Shown: positions 58,188 to 64,000 of the stretch, one piece after another
How positions within the stretch are numbered: position 1 is the stretch's first letter
Layout: every line of letters starts with the position of its first letter
NCBI RefSeq assembly: GCF_003589595.1
Contig: NW_020654422.1
Coordinates: 12,161,329 to 12,225,328 of the forward strand
Source: Hyposmocoma kahamanoa
Taxonomy: Eukaryota > Arthropoda > Insecta > Lepidoptera > Cosmopterigidae
Direction: 5' to 3'
Length of the DNA stretch: 64,000 nt
Notes under the pieces: generated by a model
What the model was told of the DNA's origin: nothing
What the model saw: the letters and a program-made list of their open reading frames with translations, nothing else
Databases searched by the model: none
Program-made: the position numbers and the translations under genes

Positions 58188-58299
58188 TACCTAGTTCGAA
58201 CTAACTTTTGTATGTATGTAATATCAATTCAGATATAAGTGGATCTATTGTCAACATGTAATCTACATTTATTTCAGCTGTTTTCCTAATTTAAGTGAA

Positions 58300-58400
58300 G
58301 GCACCTTCAACCTGAGCGTACAGATTTTATTACACAATAACCATATTTCGCTAATTTCGGGTTCAACAGAGCCAGTGAAAACGGCACAACTCAAACCGTC
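58300..58400 (-). pseudogene. Relic of a GR exon 3
   Basis: It matches the GrC exon 3 nucleotide block (cctgagatgacaaaatttta versus cctgagcgtacagattttat, and gttcaacag). The encoded peptide has drifted (LNPKLAKYGYCVIKSV). It mirrors the relic upstream of GrA. Confidence 0.55.
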
Positions 58401-58499
58401 AAAGTCCGTCAAAGCATAATATTATCTGATAATTTTACGCATCTTTGATGAGAAGCATGAAAGTTTAGCTATGTGCGAAACATTTCCACTATATGACTT

Positions 58500-58790
58500 G
58501 CCCGTCTCGTTAAAATAGGTCCTCACGCGGTACAACACATACTTGAAAAGTGCCCAAAATGGGAGGATGTGAGGAGAATCCTCTCTGGCGTAATTGGCCA
58601 AGACCTCTCCCTGCCAGCAGCGGTAGAAACATCTTTGCTTGAGGGAGAAGAAAATGGGAAAGCGGTGGTCTCTTTTTGCGAGGCCGTTATGGTTCAAAAA
58701 GAGAATGCCGAGCGTGAACGAGAGAAAGCCGATCCTGTTCGTAGAAGGCGACGCCGGGGTGGCGGTGGTTAACGCCCTAATGCACCCTGT
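58500..58790 (+). pseudogene. R1-like LINE ORF2 C-terminal fragment
   Basis: The plus strand encodes a cysteine-containing start (LEKCPKWEDVRRILSG), VIGQDLSLPAAVETS, VVSFCEAVMVQKENAERERE and an Arg-rich end. It is a diverged relative of the fragment at 43250-43820. Confidence 0.7.
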
Positions 58791-59218
58791 AGTGTTGGGC
58801 ATAACAATAGAACTACAGCATCCCCTGCCTGTCGTACGATGTCGTCTAATAGCTACAAAGTATACTATTTGCACCGTTGTGTTAATGGGCCAATGTCAAA
58901 CCCAGCGCCCCTCCACTTTCCCTTATACACCAGTCACATAAAGCAATATCAGTCAATATATCTCATCTTCTTTGCCAACATCACTGACTAAGTCTGTGAA
59001 TAAGATGAATCCATTGCTTTCAATCTACCATCACACATTTACACGCAAGAACCATGCAACGCATCGTGCCCATTTTGTCTTGAGCCTCCTCCATCTCATC
59101 CTAAACCAGCGGAGTAAGCTCTTCCTTAGAAAGAAGCTAAGACTCTACTCAGCACAGACCTTCATGACCAACGCCAGTACACATAACGAAAAATTAATAC
59201 CTGAGGAAGCCTTTAGTA
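58791..59218. other. No gene seen
   Basis: The ORF at 58972-59307 is basic (LRKKLRLYSAQTFMTNAS) but belongs to no family I recognise and runs into the MITE at 59219. Confidence 0.35.
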
Positions 59219-59615
59219 GGGCGCGTTCTCATTATGTCGTAACGTTTATTTATCGTTGGAAGACTGTCGCGTCTAGCCATTTCCCATATAACGACTATCT
59301 GTCGTAACTGTGTCGTGGGCGTTTATTTTATCGTTGAATGAACTGTCGTGTCTAGCTGTTTCCACTAGATCGTGACGACAATTTATCGGTTCGTGGCAGC
59401 TGCTTTGTCGTTTACACGACATAATCGTTTGAAGCTACGATGATCTGTCGTCACATTTTTATGGTGACGTTTTATTTTTCGTCTGACGACTGTAGTTCTA
59501 GCTCTTCCCATTCTCACGACAGTCTGTCGTCGTAACATCAAAAAGTCGTGAAAGACGGTTAATCGTGTATGTGTGAACAACTACATTTGAATATACAAAC
59601 CACGACACTTTAAAC
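59219..59615. mobile_element. gggcgcgtt MITE, right end lost
   Basis: It starts after TA with gggcgcgttctcattatgtc and follows the 60421 copy through cacgacactt and aactgcac, where it stops. Confidence 0.65.
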
Positions 59616-59696
59616 TGCACTATCACAATTATGTGCAAAATGAGATATGTATTCTTAAAGAATTCGTTTTACATTTTTTGCCTGTTTTCGGGATTA

Positions 59697-59865
59697 TACT
59701 ATATGATCGGGTAACGTACATCCTACCGTGTAACAAATTGGCACATTCTTCAGAAAAATCGTATATTTTTCATAAGGCCGTTATTTAATAGAAATTACCT
59801 AAAACATTTGATCTAGCAAAAGTTATTTTCCACTTCTTCTCCGGTGACTTGCCTTAGCTGATAAA
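59697..59865 (-). repeat. Dispersed repeat, inverted match of 4690-4860
   Basis: The reverse complement repeats caccggag, tgctagatcaaatg, gaatgtgc and aatttgttacac in the same order. Confidence 0.6.
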
Positions 59866-60176
59866 AATGAATAAAAAGACATTAAACTAATTATTGCAAC
59901 AAAAGTAATATTGGTACGAAAATAAATAAGTAATTGTATTAAAATATTTTATTTTCTAGACAACTAACTAATTATAACAGACCATTCTTACAAACTAGTA
60001 AAACATATGTTTTATTAAATACAAAAACAGTAGCAATAACAAAGCTATAACCGCGTAGCCGACAAGGTACTTTTAGATCTAGAAATAGTGACGTTAGTCA
60101 TGACTTCTGACATTAATAGTCGTGTTTCAGTGTATAGGAAAATTTGTTTTTTGTTTAGATTATGCAACATGTACAG

Positions 60177-60383
60177 GGGGCCTAAAAAGGCCGCATTGGC
60201 AGAAACATAATATGATTGAATTGATAATTCATATTATGAATTTTCAAACGAAACAACGCAATTCATCTATTTGACAGTGTTCTAAGGAGACATCTATAGA
60301 ACGCCGTAAAATAGATAAATTGCGTTTTTTATTTTGTTTGAAAATAATGGTCAATTAAATCATATGTGGCCCTTTTAAGCCCC
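60177..60383. mobile_element. Harbinger-type MITE (207 bp)
   Basis: The left end is GGGGCCTAAAAAGGCC and the right end is its near inverse. CAG flanks both sides (60174-60176, 60384-60386), the same duplication and GGGGCC start as the element that splits GrC. An inner pair (ttgcgtt and aacgcaa) is also inverted. No coding capacity. Confidence 0.75.
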
Positions 60384-60420
60384 CAGGACCAAATCTAATT
60401 ACAGGTGCAGACGACATGTA

Positions 60421-60838
60421 AGGGCGCGTTCCCATTATGTCATAACGTTTTATTTATCGTTGGACGACTGTCGCGTCTAGTCTGTATATGGATATGGGAA
60501 TATCACGACTATCTGCCTGTCGTTAAACGACTGTCTTGAGTAGCTGTTCTCACAAGATCTTCACGATAATTTATCGGTTCACGGCAGCAGCCTTGTCGTT
60601 TGCACGACAGAATCGTTTGATCTGTCGTTGCATTTTTATCGTGATGTTTTATTTATCATCGGACGACTGTCGTTCTAGCTGCTCTCGTTGTCACGACAGT
60701 CTGTCGTAGTAACGTCAAAAAAGTCGTAAACGACAAACGAGTCGTGTACTACATGTGAACAACTTCATTTAAATATACAAGTCACAACACTTAAAACTGC
60801 ACGACTATCTGTCGTCACGACACATGGAACCGCGCCTT
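60421..60838. mobile_element. gggcgcgtt MITE, complete (418 bp)
   Basis: It begins AGGGCGCGTTCCCAT and ends with an inverted match (ggaaccgcgcctt). TA lies on each side (60419-60420, 60839-60840). The body is dense in acgaca/tgtcgt words. Non-autonomous. Confidence 0.75.
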
Positions 60839-61034
60839 TAAAGATGAACGTTTGGTCCATAAACTACTGACCCACCACCCTTCTCTTTACATTTCAAAGT
60901 ATAGTAATTAGCACTGACATTAATAAAGTGTTAAAGGTAATTCGAAAAATATTTTTGGGAAATTGACTAAATAAATGTAAAAAATATACAATTTAAAAAT
61001 ACTATAAAAAAAAAACTAGTACAGTAAAGTAGTA

Positions 61035-61146
61035 CAGGGTCAAGAGCTCGTCAAGCTTGACACTTAAGACTTAAATCTAACTCTATGCCGCTTACGATAA
61101 GAACGGTCCAGAGTACTAAGCGTCAAGCTTGACTTGTTCTTCACTG
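61035..61146. mobile_element. gtcaagagc MITE, compact copy (112 bp)
   Basis: TA-flanked, with ends CAGGGTCAAGAGCTCGTCAA and its inverse. It shows what the element at 57424-58187 looks like without its internal insertion. Confidence 0.75.
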
Positions 61147-62420
61147 TACAAGCAACGTCCGCCTGTTCGGCGCGTCAATGTCTACACGTTGCTAAGAAGG
61201 TAGTGTTAGTACAATATTATTTTAGTTGGCTGCAAAACATAATTTGAAAAAATGTATCATATTATCATATATAGAGTATGATTATGAAATAGAGGTGAAA
61301 TACGATACATTTATAGAACTAATAATTATAAATTTATACAGAACAGCATTTTAAATAAACACAGAGCGACTGCTTCTATAACGAACGGAGCGTGTGACTC
61401 GCACTGTGCAACGCGGCGTGCAGCGGGCATGCACACATACACGCAACACTGCTACGTTTACATGGAGTTACACTACCTTGTTTAATTATAATATGCCCAT
61501 CGAGTATACAACCAGGAATAGAGACGAAATAATTCTTGGTTTGGTAACACATTAGCGATACAGCTCTTATAAATATCAACTCACGTTTGCACTGAAATAT
61601 AGATAGGCCAACTACTGACCTGTGTGTACGTCTCCGTATATTCCAAACAATATTCTGTATTTATTGTAATAAAGATAATATCTCTAACAATGCCGTGCTG
61701 TTCTATTCGGTGATGTGGGAAAAGCAGCAAAACATCTAATTACAAAACAAACGGAATCACATTTCATCGTTAATTAAATATTAATTAAGTAATTTTTCAA
61801 TTTTCGTCCATTATAGCATAGCTCAAGTTAAACTGGACGATTTTCACTGAAACAATTGACAACACCCATCAATTGTTTCAATTCATTTATGCGTCTTGCT
61901 TCCGCCTAATGCAACTCCCATTACGTCATCTCATTCTATTCACTGGGCACTAGTTGCTAGTGTTGTACTGAAAAAATAATATTATGTATCGATATCTGCA
62001 AGTATAATTATTACTGTATAATGATTTATTTAAACAATCGGTAAAGTAAAAAAATTACATCTAACGTCGTCGCAATTGAGTATTGAGTCATATGAGTATA
62101 ATGTATCGATTTTATAAGTATGTCAGATTATGCACAAGAAACAACTATTATGTGACTGATTGTCGTTCGTTTTTATTGCTCAGGAAAAAGTTTTTGTTTG
62201 AGAGTATATTTATATATTTAACTTCTTATGGCCGTGTGGTGTTGGCCTAGTATAATACCACCCCATATCTTTCAATGGATGTCTTCTCAACTAACATACT
62301 GCGATCACCTATTCACCTTGCAAATGTGGTGATTGTGAAATGTCTCCAAGGTGTCCAGACTGTTTATGGGTTTTTGGGAGACCCATGGGCAGTTAGTGTT
62401 GTGTACTGTCAATTGTTTTG
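61147..62420. other. AT-rich, no gene seen
   Basis: Nothing recognisable. The minus ORF at 61376-61579 lacks support. Confidence 0.4.
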
Positions 62421-62429
62421 TTTAAAATA

Positions 62430-63124
62430 CGTGGGTACAGAAAAAACCTGGTATTTTTGTATTGTTTTTGAAGATTTCCTAAGGATCCAGGTCTTAAGAA
62501 AAAATGGATTGCTTCCACGAAAAGGGAAAACTGGTTTCCAAGCAATTACAGCGTCGTTTGCTCTCGGCATTTCACAGAAGACTGTTTTTATAGAAATAAC
62601 ATTCGCCGCCGTTTATTTGACAATGCAATTCCTACATTGCATATGCCTGTAGTAGTAGTAAGTGATATACGTAATCCGTCTAACTTAACTTTGTTAAACT
62701 TATATTATTTATAGACTCGACTCTTTTCCCCTGCAGAGTAACGTAAGTTCTAAACGCGCTCCGGAAAATGCAAGTCCGATACCATCATCATCTCAAAATG
62801 AACTTTTACCGGCTACACCTAGGGCAACTAAACGAAAAGCTACCCTGATCCTGAAACTCCTAGTTTCATTTTCGAACCAAAAAACGTCTTTGCAGACGTG
62901 TTTTAAAGTTGACATCAAGTTAAGCATAAAAATAAGACAATTAAAGCACTACAAGAGAAAGTACGTTACTATAATAAAAGGATAGTATCTTTAAAATTCA
63001 TAATTAAAAAATTTATAAAAGCGAAAGACGGCGACACTTTAAAGAAAATTGGTGTGCTTAATGAAGAAATAGTACAACGTCAATATCTAAAACACAGAAC
63101 AGGGAAAATTCTTAAAAATCCTTG
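62430..63124 (+). pseudogene. THAP-domain protein gene, decayed
   Basis: In one frame from about 62478 the sequence reads FPKDPGLKKKWIASTKREN, then VVCSRHFTEDCFYRNNIRRR and LFDNAIPTLHMP, the second half of a THAP zinc finger (C2CH, with CxxH seen). The expected N-terminal CxxxxC part is out of frame or stopped. After a likely intron (acceptor ctgcag near 62736) comes a linker (SSSQNELLPATPRATKRKAT), a frameshift, a stop, and a coiled-coil tail (KTIKALQEKVRYYNKRIVSL) ending RTGKILKNP. THAP proteins bind DNA and are often transposase-derived. The breaks indicate a pseudogene or a domesticated-element relic. Confidence 0.6.
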
Positions 63125-63698
63125 ATAAGAAATTTAAAAAAAATAGAAATTCTTGCTATCACCTGAATAATCTCTCTTTATAAGTGTTTGAGAAAGTAAG
63201 GCGTCGATATATACTATCGATTTCGATAATATAATATTTGCTTGCCCATCTCTGAAATATATTTCGAATTCGGACTGGCCTATCGGAGCGCAGTTGTCAC
63301 CAGTTGTCATTTGGCAGAATAGTTTTCAAACAAATTAAATGAAATTTCGTCTATTTTTCTGGTTATATACTTGATGAATAGTCATATCGATTTTCGTTAA
63401 AAAACACCTACCAAATAGTATATGATATGGCTGCTGCAGCGTACGTTATTTGTTATTAATCTATTTTGTTACTATGCTAAAAAGTACTTTTCGATTACGT
63501 CACTTTATTATTGAGAGTGCCATATAATGGGGCCTATAGTCATTTGGAAAAAAACTGCATAAGTAGAATTTTATGGTACTCATATAGTATCAACCTTTTT
63601 TAAAATAGTATTCTCTATTTACCAATTTATACATAACTTTATTGAGTACCTGCCACCTTTTCGTAGATTTTTATTAGTTCCCACTTATAACAAGCCGC
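63125..63698. other. 3' flank of the reductase exon, no gene seen
   Basis: AT-rich sequence without recognisable content; it may hold the 3' UTR of the gene whose last exon is at 63.7 kb. Confidence 0.4.
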
Positions 63699-63871
63699 CT
63701 AGTAAGCAAATCGCAAGTTCTCCTTGAAGCCTAATTTGTCAAGTGCTGGATTACAGGCGAAATTGATCATGGGCGGTGGGCCGCACATCAGTACTATGGT
63801 GTCATCGCCAGGCGCGAACATGTGTTCGCTTATCATCGTGTCGTTTATGAAACCGCTACTATACGTCCATC
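63699..63871 (-). CDS. Cyb5r: NADH-cytochrome b5 reductase, last exon
   Basis: After a good acceptor (tctttcag) the exon reads WTYSSGFINDTMISEHMF, APGDDTIVLMCGPPPMINF and ends DKLGFKENLRFAY then stop. The CGPPPM block is the NADH-binding motif of the family and the FAY end is typical. It is the final coding exon, with 57 codons after the shared split codon. On the minus strand, its earlier exons should lie beyond position 64000. The three reductase exons at 44-46 kb are downstream of it, so they cannot belong to the same normal transcript. Confidence 0.88.
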
Positions 63872-64000
63872 CTGAAAGAAGAAGATTATAATCCACAACT
63901 TACAATTCTTCTCATAACTTCTTAGGACAGGCCACTGCATCAACTATTAAATAATAAAGTAAAAAAAAATACTAAAGTATTTCCTCGCAAGCATATCAAA

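Noticed and set aside
58422..58874. 150-codon minus ORF
   Set aside because: It is antisense to the R1-like LINE fragment and has no features of its own.
62275..62652. 125-codon ORF
   Set aside because: It reads the THAP region in the wrong frame; the THAP match is in another frame.

Overview
The window looks like nuclear DNA from an insect, almost certainly a moth or butterfly (Lepidoptera). It is AT-rich. It holds a cluster of insect gustatory receptor (GR) genes with one long first exon and three short exons, and a mix of SINEs, R1-like and other LINEs, hAT, mariner, PIF/Harbinger and BEL/Pao elements of the kind that fill lepidopteran genomes. All calls come from reading the sequence; no database search was run. 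The names GrA to GrE are my own labels.

Left part (1-10 kb). Two intronless genes lie head to head, about 820 bp apart. Both encode full-length relatives of the protein kinase A (PKA) catalytic subunit (minus 1384-2436, plus 3256-4323). At 6.2-6.4 kb on the minus strand is what looks like the first coding exon of a two-pore potassium channel. Its other exons are not visible and would lie to the left. The rest is repeat-rich and gene-poor.

Middle part (10-43 kb). A 3.66 kb dead hAT element with a clean 8-bp target duplication carries a nested Harbinger-like element. Then comes the minus-strand GR cluster. GrA (16502-18891) is complete. GrB (26434-33219) is complete, but its second intron of about 4.7 kb is packed with transposon debris. 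GrC (34545-42608) has four good exons, but exon 1 is split by a 2975-bp Harbinger-like element. Removing the element and one copy of its 3-bp duplication restores the frame. Between the genes lie relics of further GR exons on both strands, a dead mariner and several foldback elements.

Right part (43-64 kb). A run of ten Ns at 43821-43830 marks an assembly gap. To its right are three exons of an NADH-cytochrome b5 reductase on the minus strand whose downstream exons should lie in or beyond the gap. A last exon of the same family sits at 63.7 kb, upstream of them, so there are either two tandem genes or a misassembly. A plus-strand GR (GrD, 50550-53710) carries a frameshift in a T run, and a truncated GR pseudogene (GrE) abuts a decayed BEL/Pao element. 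A 945-bp foldback element with an internal minisatellite, nested TA-flanked MITEs, a Harbinger MITE and a decayed THAP-domain gene complete the region.

The GR genes would encode seven-transmembrane ligand-gated channels of taste neurons. The kinases, the potassium channel and the reductase are functionally unrelated neighbours. I did not find a clearly undescribed system. The most notable points are the in-frame transposon interruption of GrC, the divergent intronless PKA-like pair with altered regulatory residues, the cytochrome b5 reductase exon order across the gap, and the foldback/minisatellite element.
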